In this document: positions 10,096 through 21,948 of the stretch, piece by piece
Layout of the letters: every line of letters starts with the position of its first letter
Position numbering within the stretch: position 1 is the stretch's first letter
Assembly: GCA_032622095.1 (NCBI GenBank)
Contig: CP136069.1
Span: 81,120,958 to 81,184,957, forward strand
From: Siphonodentalium dalli
Taxonomy: Eukaryota > Mollusca > Scaphopoda > Gadilida > Siphonodentaliidae
Length of the DNA stretch: 64,000 nt
Direction: 5' to 3'
The notes under the pieces: model-generated
Seen by the model: the letters and a program-made list of their open reading frames with translations, nothing else
What the model was told of the DNA's origin: nothing
Database searches by the model: none
Program-made: the position numbers and the translations under genes

Positions 10096-13000
10096 ATTTG
10101 TATATCTGGGGGTGCGGTGGTGTTTCGGATGGCCCTAATCCGCTTTCGTAAACTTGCAGCAACGCTACTACTCAGGGACTTGATATTTGGTGAAATAGAT
10201 GCAGGTCATGCGCTGTCCATCAGGGTTAAACAGGCGATGCGATCAGTTTCCATGGTAACACACTCACCGCGAGACATGCGACCATGGGGATTATGATAAT
10301 TAACGTCTGTTGGATGGTTTGAATTATCCAGCACCTGGAAATGAAATAAGTTTCAGTTGTCAACAAAGCTATAGCTTAAATAAAAAAGTGTTTTTTGAAA
10401 TAGACTAGGTCAACAGGCAAGTCTGGAAGAGCCCTAAGAGCTCTTTCCATCAATGTATCAAATTATTATAATCAATAAATTTGAAAAATGATCAAGGAAA
10501 TATGGGTTGATACAAAAAACGGACTTGGCACTGAAAGGGTTAAAGAAGTGGGCCTTTAAAGTAGAGGCTAATATAATAATGTCCAAGGTCCCAATTTATC
10601 GCCGCAAATTGTTCCTCGTTATCATGACATACATTTTGAAGTGGAAGCAGAATCCGGGAGCAGTTTAAGTGAATTTTGAAAAGCTTTTAGAACATACCCC
10701 CAAAAAACATTCAGATTTTTGTTTATGTCGAAAGTAGAATTCAGATACATTTGGTAAACTGACTCCCAATGAGTTAAAACGATGCCGAAATGTTCTGATA
10801 TGATCATCATCAGTTGAAGATTGCTGACTCTGTGTCATATTAAGCACATGATGTCATATCACGTTTCTGCTCAAGTTTTCAACATAAACTGATTAATGTT
10901 TTTTTATTTATTGGAATGATGGTCATTGCAATTTTATTTTATTTTTTGACCGACAGGCTGAAACATTACTTCGGAAGTTATACTAATTTGGCGTCAAATC
11001 GGACCGTGTATCCCTGATAAAATTACACACCATACCTGTTTGTATCGGTGATTTCTCCAGTAAACCCATAGGCACACACGCATGCTGCCGGAACACCTGT
11101 AATACGATATTCGTGTTATCAGGGATTGGTCTATTCATTTGACAAGTAATGCATTACAATTACTTGTCATTTTCTGCATTACAATTACCGATACATTTTC
11201 AATTAGAAGTATTACATTGCAATTGCCATTACTTTCAAAAGAAATACCCTTAATTCCAATGCTTAGGTTTAAAATATAAAAAAAATAAAGACTATGTTTA
11301 TGGTCCCCTAGCCTACCCAACAGATCACTCAGACCATAAGTTGTGTTATCCAATTCATGTTATTTTATGAAGGCAAATTTTTTTCTACAAAAATCTAATA
11401 TTTCATGTGGGCATTATATAATGGTAGAGGAAACTTAAATTTCCACTTGAAAGAGAACCATCATTATTCCAGAAAGACACATAGATCAGAACTTTTAATT
11501 ACATGTAATGCTAAGGGCCCACTACAAATTACTTATTTCATTATTTGAAAATGGCTAATGCGCTATAATGTTTTACCATTACAGATTACCATTACCCTAT
11601 TCCTGCATGTTATACCATTCCTTGTTAAGTTGTCCTGCTATTTTGGTATGATGTTGGTCCGCCATGCCGGGTTACCTATATATACGCTGTTGGTGGGGAA
11701 AATGATGTCGTTACTTTAAACATATTTTAAACATATTTGCATATCGAATAATACAAAAGGGATGTCGTTAATGACAAGTACGGTTAATTTAATTGTCAAT
11801 TAATTATTCAGATTGTCATGCTGTATACAGCTATTTGGATAAACTCATCAAGTTGACGAACATCCATCATGTGTAGGAAACATCCAATATTATATATAAC
11901 ATATACCTTACTCGTAATTTAAAACTGAGCGAAAAATAGCATGACTCCCGATACATATATTCTAATATATGCCTATGTGGTTGTGGTTTTACTTCTTTAG
12001 AGATTAGTCCATCAAAATATGTATATATGTGAATGATCATTGGAGCATCCATTAACACCCAACTTTAAAACAAAATCATGATCCAGTTCTGTTATACCCG
12101 ATGTAAATTTTCGGCAAGAAGGAACGAGTACGACCTGAAATCGTCATCAGATACAAGACTTTTACGAAATATATTATTGTCAGTTTTGAATTCAAAGTGC
12201 GCGAATTCAAAACTGAGCGAAAAATTGTACTGCGCGAGTAAGGTATTTTATTTGCTTACTTCGCGATTAGAAATATTTGTTGAAAAATCACTGTAACAGT
12301 TATGTCTACATAACAATGGTTTCTATGAGCGTCATTTTGTTATTCAAGAACTTTCCTTTTTTTGGGGGGGACAGACTTTTTGCCCAAATGTTTTGTTCAT
12401 GATGTATTCATAGTTGTATATACACATCAGTGTGCCCCCCCCCCCCCGATGGTAAATTATATATCACCACCCTTGGGTGTTAGAGTATTGACCCAACACA
12501 TGCAGGTCAATCCAACCTACATGTACATGGTGGAGAATCAATAGTGACCTACATGGTGGGTGGGATCTGACCCGTAGGAGGTAAATTTTGACCACCCTAT
12601 ATTTCTATATTTAGTGTGTGGAAAAAAGAGAGCGTTCCTTATTAGCCTATGCATTATATGGTCAAAATAATAAAGAGTGTTTTGATCATTTCTGTACGAA
12701 ACATCGATAACAGTTGGATAATTTCGGTATTTCGAGTATTTATGGGATTACCCTCTTTCCAATTTACGTAGACATAATTTTTAGGTAGAAATGAGCCAGG
12801 CTAGTTTAAATAATTTGTCAACAGTCCACTTCGAAACATCAAACATTGTATCATTATCATACTTGCAATTAAAAGTAGCGTTCTGTCACGACGGCCTTTA
12901 AAAGGTGCCTTTTATTTTTGATATGTTGTGAACACTTCAATTCTAGGCCGGGAAACGGACCTTCTTATATCTATTTCTCGTTATCTCATGTTATCTCGAG

Positions 13001-13153
13001 ACATTTTATTGGAAGGCCCTCATTTGCAACAAAACACCAATGCGGTAATTAGAGTTATCGGTCTTAACGTCAACTTTTGCGCTTAAACCGTGTTATTTCA
13101 ATGGACATTCGCATGAATCATCGTGTATTTATCATTATTTCAGGATAACACAC
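10096..13153. other. Intron, no supported element
   Basis: Largely unique AT-rich sequence with a G run near 12363 and a C run near 12436. A local inverted repeat (TTTTGAATTC / GAATTCAAAA) lies at 12183-12212. No receptor exon, RNA gene or transposon terminus could be supported. Confidence 0.35.
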
Positions 13154-14027
13154 CTTTGCATTCGCATTTTGTGGATTTGTTGTGTTCGGAGACCGTTTGT
13201 TCTGTTTTCGTTTTCGCTATATGTCGCCAGGAACGATAACTGTAAAAATTGCTAAGATAATATGTCCCCATGTAGTCCCCATGTAGTCAACGTACGTATT
13301 ATGTCACATGATCCCGGTGTGCATGGGCACAGTATATTGTCACAGAGCTGTGAATGTATACGCGTGCATGCGGGGTGACCGGGCTGAGAGGGGTCTACCT
13401 TCCCGTGGGGCGATCATCATTTCCAACTGCACCAGCTGAACAAGACCGAGTATTTAATCGTGTGGACATCTCATTTACTCCCCCGTGTATGTGTGGCAGT
13501 TTTCAAACCAGCAACACAAAGTTTCCAACTGTTGGAAAATTCCAATATTCCAACACGAGCTCTATCGAGTTGGAGGGCGTCAAACCTTATAAATTTCACA
13601 AGAAACACGCTTGAACCAGACCACTTTTTCAATTGGTGCCCCTGCAGCCCCTAGCTAAAACATCATGTACATGAGATACTCTGTCATCTGTGACAATATA
13701 GCACTTGTGTCCGGGCTGTCGTGATAAAATCGCTAAATGAATATACTCTACTGATGTACCTAATTTATTGTAAACTCGTTCGCTTCCCTATAACAAGAAC
13801 CCCTATATACTACATCGCTGTGTATATATACATGTATACACTGAACACTGATACTTTATATGCGGTATGCCACGATGTATTTTTGAGGTGAGGAGAAATG
13901 TTTTACCGAGTGGTCGTGTTCGTGTAAGCGATTTGTAGTGTTATCGTTCCTGGCGACATATATGGCGCGAGAACGAAAACAGATAAACCGGTCTCTAAAG
14001 TCCACAACATGCGTGCGAATGCAAAAG
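13154..14027. mobile_element. Non-autonomous TIR element, arms about 88 bp
   Basis: The left arm 13154-13243 (TTTGCATTCGC ... GACCGTTTG ... TCTGTTTTCGTTTTCGCTAT ... GCCAGGAACGATAAC) is repeated inverted at 13938-14027 (GTTATCGTTCCTGGCGACAT ... GAACGAAAACAGATAAACCG ... GCGAATGCAAA). The core of about 690 bp has no transposase. No target duplication was identified. Confidence 0.65.
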
Positions 14028-15278
14028 ATGGAACTTTTGACACGACCTATATGTTTCGCTAATACACTATATTAATTGGATAATTACATCTGAAGTTAAC
14101 TAAGTTACGAAATAATGACTTTAATAAGAAACCAGAGCACCTTCCGAGGTGGAATTGGAGCTTGATTACTTGATGTATCGACTAAAATGGGAGACTATCC
14201 TCATTTAACCCAGAACAATAATCATGGTGTTCCTAGATTTATTGCCACATTATTCAGCCAGATCCATTATTGAATGGCAGATTTCGGGATAAATTTAACA
14301 GGCTTTATAGTTACGTGGGAAGGGTATAGTTATTCGTAAGAATTTGATTACGTCTCTTTGGTCCCATTCAACTGCACTGTACAACCGCCAACATCGAGAA
14401 CACGACGGCTTCAATTTAGTCTGCAGTAGAGGCTCTTATGTCCATGTTTTGGCTCCCGTGTGCATTTTGTGAAAAATATAGCGTCTATGCTGATTATATT
14501 ACTTGATATATCAGACATCAGAAGATAAATGTTAGACACCTGGGTTTATGACGTCTTCAAGATGACCGCCATCCAAAATCAGAGCAGGCACTGAGTCAGT
14601 TTGACCAATAGCTGGTAGTAAATTTCAGATCTAAAGCTGACCATTTATCTACTGCTGTGATAATATTACAACAGGCTTCCCATTGACAGAAAAACATGGC
14701 CACATTAAACCAAGATGGCTACAAAAATGGCGACCGAAATTATGAAATTTGATGAATTTTCACACTTGTCACTTAAACATTAACGGCTGTATGAAAGTGG
14801 TATAGGTACTAGCAAATTAATATTACATAGATTTTAACACCTAACCATTTGGACAGCGACCAAGGGTAATCAACAACAAACGGTCAAATAATAATTGTCC
14901 AACCGACTGCATCACTGATCGTCCCCCGAATAACGGCCATGAATGGGCGGAACAGGCCCGTTGGGGCACCCGCAGGACCGTGTCGGGGAGGCGAAATCGC
15001 CTACATATAGGCATGCACACAGCGCCCCAATCCCGCGACAGCAAACGCACATTGCTACCACCGACACAAGTCCCAGAGGCACGACAATGAGGGAGTACGC
15101 TGATATAGGATAGATGAATATGTAACTACAGATTAATTAAAATATCGTTCAAAATATCAGTTGCCGACTTAATTAACTATATTGTTTGCTCGGTCACAAT
15201 AAACTCGCCATAATTTAGCTGTGTTTACAACGATAAAGACATCCCATATAACATATATTAACGAGGGGTTCAGAAAAG
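14028..15278. other. Intron, nothing recognised
   Basis: Unique-looking sequence. No repeat ends or exon candidates were seen. Confidence 0.35.
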
Positions 15279-15533
15279 CTAGAGAGGTGAAGAACAATTT
15301 TGTCTTTGTCTGAAAAAAAGTTTTTTTGTGAGATAAATTTCAATGCCAAATTTTTGCAACAGGGAATATTCAAAATAGTTCCCTGTAGTAATGGTTGAAG
15401 GGCATTCTATAATCGCATGATGTATCCATTCTTCGTGTGCACTATTGCAGAGAATACATTTTTTTCTGTGTTTGTCTGTATCATAGAAATTAGCCTTCCT
15501 AATCAAATGCTTATTTGTGTTATTATAACGCAT
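15279..15533 (-). pseudogene. LINE fragment with C-terminal zinc knuckle
   Basis: 84-codon minus-strand frame that contains CILCNSAHEEWIHHAIIECP, a C-x2-C...H-x4-C motif of the kind found at the C-terminus of LINE reverse transcriptases (zf-RVT). The upstream reverse transcriptase is absent and its start side runs into the 35-bp minisatellite, so this is a short remnant. Family level cannot be set. Confidence 0.45.
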
Positions 15534-16355
15534 ACAGATTAAGGTGTTATGGTAAAATTATGACGCATACAGATTGTGGTGTTATGGTATAATTATAACG
15601 CAATCAGATTGTGGTGTTATGGTATAAGTATAATGTATACACATAGTGGTGTTATGGTATAATTATAATGCATACAGATTGTGGTGTTATGGTATAATTA
15701 TAACGCAAACAGATTGTGGTGTTATGGTATAACTATAACGCATACAGATTAATGTGTTGTTATGGTATAATTATAACGCAAACAGATTGTGGTGTTATGG
15801 TATAATTATAACGTATACAGATTGTGGTGTTATGGTATCATTATAATGTATACAGATTGTGGTGTTATGGTATAATTATAATGTATACAGATTGTGGTGT
15901 TATGGTATAATTATAATATATACAGATTGTGGCGTTATGGTATAATTATAATCCATACAGATTGTGGTGTTATTGCATAATTATAATACATACAGATTGT
16001 GGTGTTATGGTATAATTATAATGTATACAGATTGTGGTGTTATGGTATAATTATAATCCATACAGATTGTGGTGTTATGGTATAATTATAATGCATACAG
16101 ATTGTGGTGTTATGGTAGAATTATAATCCATAAAGATTGTGGTGTTATGGTATAATTATAATTCATACCGATTATGGTGTTATGGTATAATTATAATGCA
16201 TACAGATTGTGGTGTTATGGTATAATTAAAACGCATACAGATTGTGGTGTTATGGTATAAGTATAATGTATACATCTAGTGGTGTTATGGTATAATTATA
16301 ATGCATACAGATTGTGGTGTTATGGTATAATTATAAAACATACAGATTGTGGTTT
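15527..16355. repeat. Minisatellite, 35-bp unit, about 24 copies
   Basis: Tandem array of a 35-bp unit reading CATACAGATTGTGGTGTTAT then GGTATAATTATAATG. Copies differ by point changes and one 5-bp insertion near 15751. It is the third minisatellite in the intron that should hold the TM4-TM5 exons. Confidence 0.95.
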
Positions 16356-17158
16356 TGCCAAATCGGACAGGGTATTTTAGCAGCGTAAACGTATAAACGT
16401 CTAAATAACGCCGATTGGGTCATTGTCACAAGGCACGGATCACATTCGTATAGCCAGCTTATCTAATCGACCACACGTGTAGCTAACTGTCCACAGGTGA
16501 TCCAGGCTATGGTCTTACAATCTCGTCCAAATACGGATACGATAGGCGAGAATCGCATGCGTTTTGATATGTCGATGCCGTCTGGAGAGTTTGGCGGGAC
16601 CAGCATCCCGTCTCGATTTGCTCAGTCTACCCTTGATGCTATAAAGTGGTAGCCGCGGGCGCTTATATATAGAGTTGTTTTTATGAGCCATCAGGCCCCC
16701 GCGGCAGCGGTCGCTGGCGCGACCTGACTGCCTCGATATCAATTTGAAAAAGGGGTGACGTTGCGTTTTGTGTTTCCCAACAGGTCTTAGACAGTGCCGT
16801 CCGCCTCCCTAAAAGTGATTTTTCCTATAGTGTTTTTGAAACGTGTCTCTTTGTGGTGTCATTCTTTTGGTATGATTTTTTACTAAATAACGGGTATGTT
16901 AGAGTTACATTTCTTTGAATTTTACAATCGAAACATATTCGCATGCGATGCTGAGTCACGCGGGACACGGCAAACTAAATCGCGCGCAAATTGGCTTGCG
17001 ATTTTTCAGCATCCCACCCCATTTGGCACGCGATAGCGTTTGTCACATTCGTATCTATAGCTTTTCAAATTCCATCGTTTTATATACGCGATATAAAATA
17101 AAATCGAGCGCGTTCTTGACTATTTGGCGATGTCACGCTTCAAACACTTGTTCCTTTA
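16356..17158. other. Intron, nothing firmly recognised
   Basis: Somewhat more GC-rich than its surroundings (16380-16760). Open frames on both strands (16515-16742 minus, 16915-17319 plus) show no domain, and the latter runs into the piggyBac-like MITE. Confidence 0.35.
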
Positions 17159-17162
17159 TTAA

Positions 17163-17554
17163 CCCTTTACCCAACAGAAGGGCCCTGTGCCAATGCATTC
17201 TCTTATATATGCGAGTCGACCATAGGTCGCCTCGCATATATAAGAGAATGCATTGGCTTAATACATTAAAAATTATAAAATTGTTAAAGAATGTAAGAAA
17301 AAATGGTAAAAAGTGTTAAAAAAAGTTTTTTTTTAGGCCAATGCATTCTCTTATATATGCGAGGCGACCTATGGTCGACTCGCATATATAAGAGAATGCA
17401 TTGGCACAGGGCATAACTGTAACTATCACAATGTGGTCAAGGAGCCGGTTCCAATGATATCCATATTTGTATGGTTCTATTGAGACAGTCCGAAGATATT
17501 TTAGGCTGTTGAAGCTTTATTTGGCCGGTTTTGGCCGGTTTGTTGGGTAAAGGG
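17163..17554. mobile_element. piggyBac-like MITE with nested hairpins
   Basis: TTAA target duplications at 17159-17162 and 17555-17558 enclose 14-bp terminal inverted repeats, CCCTTTACCCAACA and its inverse. TTAA plus CCCTTT is the signature of piggyBac-type elements. Inside are two hairpin modules of about 75 bp each (17184-17260 and 17336-17406) that are mirror images of each other; each arm reads AATGCATTCTCTTATATATG then CGAG. No transposase is present. Confidence 0.8.
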
Positions 17555-17767
17555 TTAAATTATAATCATAGAAGCTTAGAGCTCAAGCAATTTAACGATA
17601 TTGATCGAAACCCTTCGGTATATAAATGATAAGCTAATATTTAATTTATTTCTTCCCTCATTTAGGTTGTTTTTCATTCATCCACTAAAATATGATTAGC
17701 CTAATTAGTCTCGTTCATTATTCCTTCCATGACCACTGCCATGACTGGAGCTTCCTGAATGTTTGCC

Positions 17768-17945
17768 GAAAACCCTGTGCCAATGCATTCTCTTATATAT
17801 GCGGGTAATGCCGGGTATCCCATATAGGGAGCCTCGCATATATAAGAGAATACATTAGCCTAACAATATTTACATTGTCAGTGTAAGCCAGCTAGTGCAT
17901 GCTCTTATATATGCGAGGCTCCCTATGGGAGACTCACATATAATA
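17768..17945. repeat. Hairpin modules, AATGCATTCTCTTATATATG family
   Basis: Two further copies of the module seen in the 17163-17554 MITE: one with both arms (17778-17862) and one with a partly decayed right arm (17895-17942). The flanking text CCCTGTGCC is shared with the MITE at 17178, which suggests decayed copies of the same element. Confidence 0.65.
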
Positions 17946-18147
17946 ATATGATTTTTAATGCTGTACCAGTGCAGCTCCGGTCATGAAATGGCTAATGATA
18001 AGCCCACATGGATATGAAAAGCTGGACAGTGATCGCCATTGAAACATTTAGCTAAACGCCATGTGATCGATTGGAAAAGCGCGCTACGAATGTGATCGAT
18101 GTCTCGTCGATGTCTTGAGACAATGACGTCATCAGCCTATATTCTAA

Positions 18148-18654
18148 ATCATGCCATTAATCTCTACTCTGGCTACGCATGTACATGTCATGCGTCACAA
18201 GTTCAAAACCTGGGAATTTGCTGATGTTCTGACAATGAAGTTTATAACATTGGAAAAACACAGTGCAGCTAATATATTTCTGAGTTACAATGTAATACAT
18301 GTTCCTTAATAATGTACTTCACAGTAAGGGAAGGTCCCAGCTTGATATTGCATGATTTAGTTGACATTGTTGAGCCGATTTTGATTTGCATCGCTTACAA
18401 TCATGGAATTTCTCCTTGATAAACTCACACAAGTCACTAAAATCATTCAATCGCGAGTTGGAACCACCCCTACTCCAAAATAGATTATTACGGGGAAAAA
18501 ATTAGAATTAACAATGAAATATATTCATTGCGTTGTTTGTTCAATGTTATAAAGCCCCTGTCAGAACAGGTAAGAATGTCAAACGTTCCCATGTTTTAAT
18601 CTTGTGGAGTATGGTCTCTACGTGGGTAGCCAGAGTAGATATTCCTGACACGAT
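18148..18654. mobile_element. MITE, same family as the host element at 49610-53202
   Basis: Left end ATCATGCCATTAATCTCTAC and right end AGTAGATATTCCTGACACGAT are inverted, as are the inner phrases CAAAACCTGGGAATTTGC and CAAACGTTCCCATGTTTTAA. The interior (TTCACAGTAAGGGAAGGTCC, TTGTTGAGCCGA) matches 52850-52915. It is an uninterrupted copy of about 507 bp. Its right end lies 17 nt from the GT of the TM3 exon donor. Confidence 0.7.
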
Positions 18655-18671
18655 CCACCTAAATACATTAC

Positions 18672-18819
18672 CCCAGCCTAGCATGTAGTATGGAAGAAGT
18701 CTATGATTCGTTACAACGGACGACAGACGGGAGATAAGGTACAACCCCTCACATAACATCCAAAAATATATCGTCAACTCGAAGTATTTCCTCATTGCCT
18801 GCATCGATCTGCAAAACAC
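18672..18819 (-). CDS. Class B1 GPCR, TM3 exon
   Basis: 148-bp minus-strand exon: acceptor TTTCTTTTCCCCGCAG, donor G|GTAATG. It reads in phase 0 from V-F-C-R and ends after L-G-W-G with one base over (phase 1). The Cys near the start is the conserved TM3 Cys that pairs with the second extracellular loop. YFWMLCEGLYL and YYMLGWG are hallmark TM3 and TM4-entry motifs of secretin-family receptors; the Glu of EGLYL is kept. Most family members have Asn two residues before the FW of TM3; here it is Ile (LTIYFW). The preceding exon ends in phase 0, so the join fits. Length is close to the family's usual TM3 exon (about 150 bp). Confidence 0.92.
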
Positions 18820-18875
18820 CTGCGGGGAAAAGAAATTTAAAAATGAACAATCCGAATTAACGCTCATAAATTGCT

Positions 18876-19150
18876 ATTTATTTGGCTTCGTGGGGAGTAA
18901 AACATATTTGATTCGAGTCGATTAACCCAACCATCAAAGCTCAGAGTTATCAGATATCGATTTTTGAAATCTGTTACTTTTCACCACCTCGAATATTTGG
19001 CAGCCTGGCAAATATTCGACGAATGCTGACCGACATACTCTCGATACAAAATTGCGTTGAACAAAATGTTGATATAAAACACTTTTTGGGCAAATTATAC
19101 CATACATGTAGTTGGTAGTGGTTATCATAAACCTTAAACTTTAAAGACAT
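18876..19150. mobile_element. Truncated TTAA MITE (AGGTACTC family)
   Basis: Shares TTTGGCTTCG, AACATATTTGATTCGAGTCG, CAAAGCTCAGAGTTATCAGA and AAAATGTTGATA with the copy starting at 54999. Terminal repeats are lost. It begins about 55 nt upstream of the TM3 exon acceptor. Confidence 0.65.
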
Positions 19151-19753
19151 GTTATGTGCTTGTTCGGTTGCGTGAAACTGATAAGTTAGTATTCAGGCGC
19201 TATGACAACTGAAGGAATGTATCATTCTACTAACAGTGCCGAAAATTTGAAGCAAATCGACCCTACCACTCCATTGAAAACATCGTCAGAGCTGCGCTCA
19301 ATTGTTAATATTTACTACTCGATTCGGGACACATATATCGACAATAAACTAATATGGATATAATATTAGTAAAAATTACTACTTTGAACAAGATTATTCT
19401 CCATTTCTATTTTATCACCATACCGGAGTGTTTCACATCACTTTAAACCCAATTATATTTGTTTTAGCGTCTATTTTTCCTGATATATATATGTCCATAA
19501 AATGGGATAAATTTTGTTTTTGCGAGCAAGAATTATGTTTTCGGAAAACACCTGCCAATCACACATTCAGCTGCAGACAAACTATATTTACATTATTTTC
19601 ATTGATCGGTCAATTAGAATCAACAAAGCTGGCATTTTTCCAAACAAGTGAGGAGCTGCTGTCCGGAAACTAGTTCGAGCAATTGTGCTATCTTGAAGAG
19701 TGATTTACACAAATTAAGGTTATCGATGTACACATGTACATATATATCATTAA
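19151..19753. other. Intron, nothing recognised
   Basis: AT-rich sequence between the truncated MITE and the Helitron chain, without identifiable features. Confidence 0.4.
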
Positions 19754-20486
19754 CTAGAAGGTGACCCGACTTCGTCCGGGCTTTGACCTTGAATTGACCA
19801 TTTTGAAGGTCAATGTCAGGTGGGGTAACGATTTGACCCGTCCAAAACACTGCTCGGACAAAAGTACCAAACAAAAGTACCCGTCGAAATCCATCCGGTT
19901 TTACCAGATTTGAACTCGAATTGATGATTTTGAAGGTCAAGGTCATGTCGGGGCCACGACTCGACCCGTCCAATACCTTCAGTGGACAAAATTAACCCTA
20001 CGTATCAAATTTCGTCGAAATCCCATCAAAATTCGCGATTTGACCTTGAATTGACCCGATTTCAAGGTCAAGGTCACGTCGCACGGGCAAATGAATAGGC
20101 TTATGAGACTCCCCATACGAAAGCACCCCCACATACCAAGTTTCATCAAAATCCCGTGATATTCGGGCGTTTGACCATGATATGACCCGATTTTAAGGTC
20201 AAGGTCACGTCGCACGGGCAAATTAATAGGCCTATGTGACTGCCCGGCCGAAAATACCCCCACATACCAAGTTTCATCGAAATCCCGTGATATTCGTGCA
20301 TTTTACCTTGAAATGACCCGATTTCAAGGTCAAGGTCACGTCGCACGGGCAAATTAATAGGCCTATGTCACTCCCCGGCCGAAAACAGCCCCCACATAGC
20401 AAGTTTCATCGAAATCGGCTCGGCCGTTTTCGAGTCCATTGGAAACAGACAGACACACAGACAGATCTTCCAAAATATATAATAGA
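19754..20486 (-). mobile_element. Non-autonomous Helitron A1 (last in a chain of five)
   Basis: On the minus strand it starts TCTATTATATATTTTGGAAG, followed by a short GTCT/GTGT microsatellite, and ends GAAGTCGGGTCACCTTCTAG. 5'-TC, 3'-CTAG (CTRR) and a short GC-rich hairpin (CCCGGAC...GTCGGG) about 8 nt before the end are Helitron hallmarks. The base after CTAG is T, as expected for insertion between A and T. The body consists of about 120-bp sub-repeats rich in TCAAGGTCA. No Rep/helicase is encoded. Confidence 0.8.
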
Positions 20487-21100
20487 CTAGAAGGTGACCC
20501 GACTTCGTCCGGGCTTTGACCTTGAATTGTCCATTTTGAAGGTCAAGGTCAAGTGGGGTAACGATTTGACCAGTCCAAAACACTGCCCGGAAAAAAGTAC
20601 CCGACAAACGTGCCCGTCGAATCCATCCGGTTTTACCCGATTTGACCTTGAATTGATCATTTTGAAGGTCAAGGTCAGGTCGGGATCACGACTCGACCCG
20701 TCCAAAACACTCAGTGGACAAAAGTAACCCCACGTATCAAATTTCGTCGAAATCGCATCAAAATTGGCGATTTGACCTTGAATTGACCCGATTTCAAGGT
20801 CAAGGTCACGTCGCACGGCCAAATGAATATGCTTATGAGACTCCCCGTACGAATGTACCCCCACAAACCAAGTTTCATCGAAATCCCGTAATATTCGGGC
20901 GTTTGACCTTGAAATGATCCGATTTCAAGGTCACGTCGCACGGACAAATTAATAGGCATATGCCAGTTCTCGGCCAAAAATACCCCCACGTACCAAGTTT
21001 CATCGAAATCGGTTCGGCCATTTTCGAGTCCATCGCGAACACACAGACACACAGACAGACACACAGACACACAGACAGATCTTCCAAAATATATAATAGA
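20487..21100 (-). mobile_element. Non-autonomous Helitron A2
   Basis: Same family and layout as A1, joined to it without a spacer: the CTAG end of this copy (20487-20490) is followed at once by the TC start of A1. It contains the same 120-bp sub-repeats and TCAAGGTCA motifs. Confidence 0.8.
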
Positions 21101-21493
21101 CTAGCCGATGAGCCCGACGTTGTCCGGGCTATTCAAAAACCAAATTTCAAGTCGATTGCTCTACCCAGCCAGACGTTGTCCGGGCTATTCAAAAACCAAA
21201 TTTCAAGTCGATAGCTCTACCCGTTTCCGAGATCTCGTCTGCGCATGCGCGAAGCTGGCGTCGCACGGGCTCGGCGACCCGATAAAATTCGTATCCGGGG
21301 CAAGATACATTCACACAGCAAATTTCAAGTCGATAGCTCCACCCGTTTCCGAGATCTCGTCTGCGCATGCGCGAAGCGGGCGCCGCACGGGCTCGCCAAT
21401 ACGACAACGTCCACCGCCTGGTCAAACTACACACACGTACCAAGTTTTGTCCCGATCGGTCGAGAATCGTAGATTTGTATAAATGACAGACAT

Positions 21494-21524
<31 letters not shown>

Positions 21525-21552
21525 AACAGAGGTCTTCAAAATATATATGAGA
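21101..21552 (-). mobile_element. Non-autonomous Helitron B1
   Basis: Second Helitron family: minus-strand start TCTCATATATATTTTGAAGA, then CTCTGTTTGT and a GTCT microsatellite, end CCCGGACAACGTCGGGCTCA then TCGGCTAG. The interior carries CpG-rich blocks with GCGCATGCGC (21241-21250, 21363-21372). Joined directly to A2. Confidence 0.8.
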
Positions 21553-21948
21553 CTAGCCGATGAGCCCGACGTTATCCGGGCTATTCAAAAACCAAATTTC
21601 AAGTCGATAGCTCCACCCGTTTCCGAGATCTGGTCTGCGCATGCGCGAAGATGGCGTCGCACGGGCTCGACGATCCGATAAAATTCTTACCCGGGGCAAG
21701 ATACATTCACATTCCAAATTTCAAGTCGATAGCTCCACCCGTTTCCGAGATCTCGTCTGCGCATGCGCGAAGCGGGCACCGCACGGGCTCGCCAATACGA
21801 CAACGTCCACCGCCTGGTCAAACTACACACACGTACCAAGTTTGGTCCCGATCGGTCAAGAATCGTAGATTTGTATAAATGACAAACATACAAACATACA
21901 GACAAACATACAAACAAACAGACAGAGGTCTTCAAAATATATATGAGA
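21553..21948 (-). mobile_element. Non-autonomous Helitron B2
   Basis: Same family as B1 with identical ends; GCGCATGCGC at 21637-21646 and 21759-21768. Its TC start abuts the CTAG end of A3 at 21949. Confidence 0.8.
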
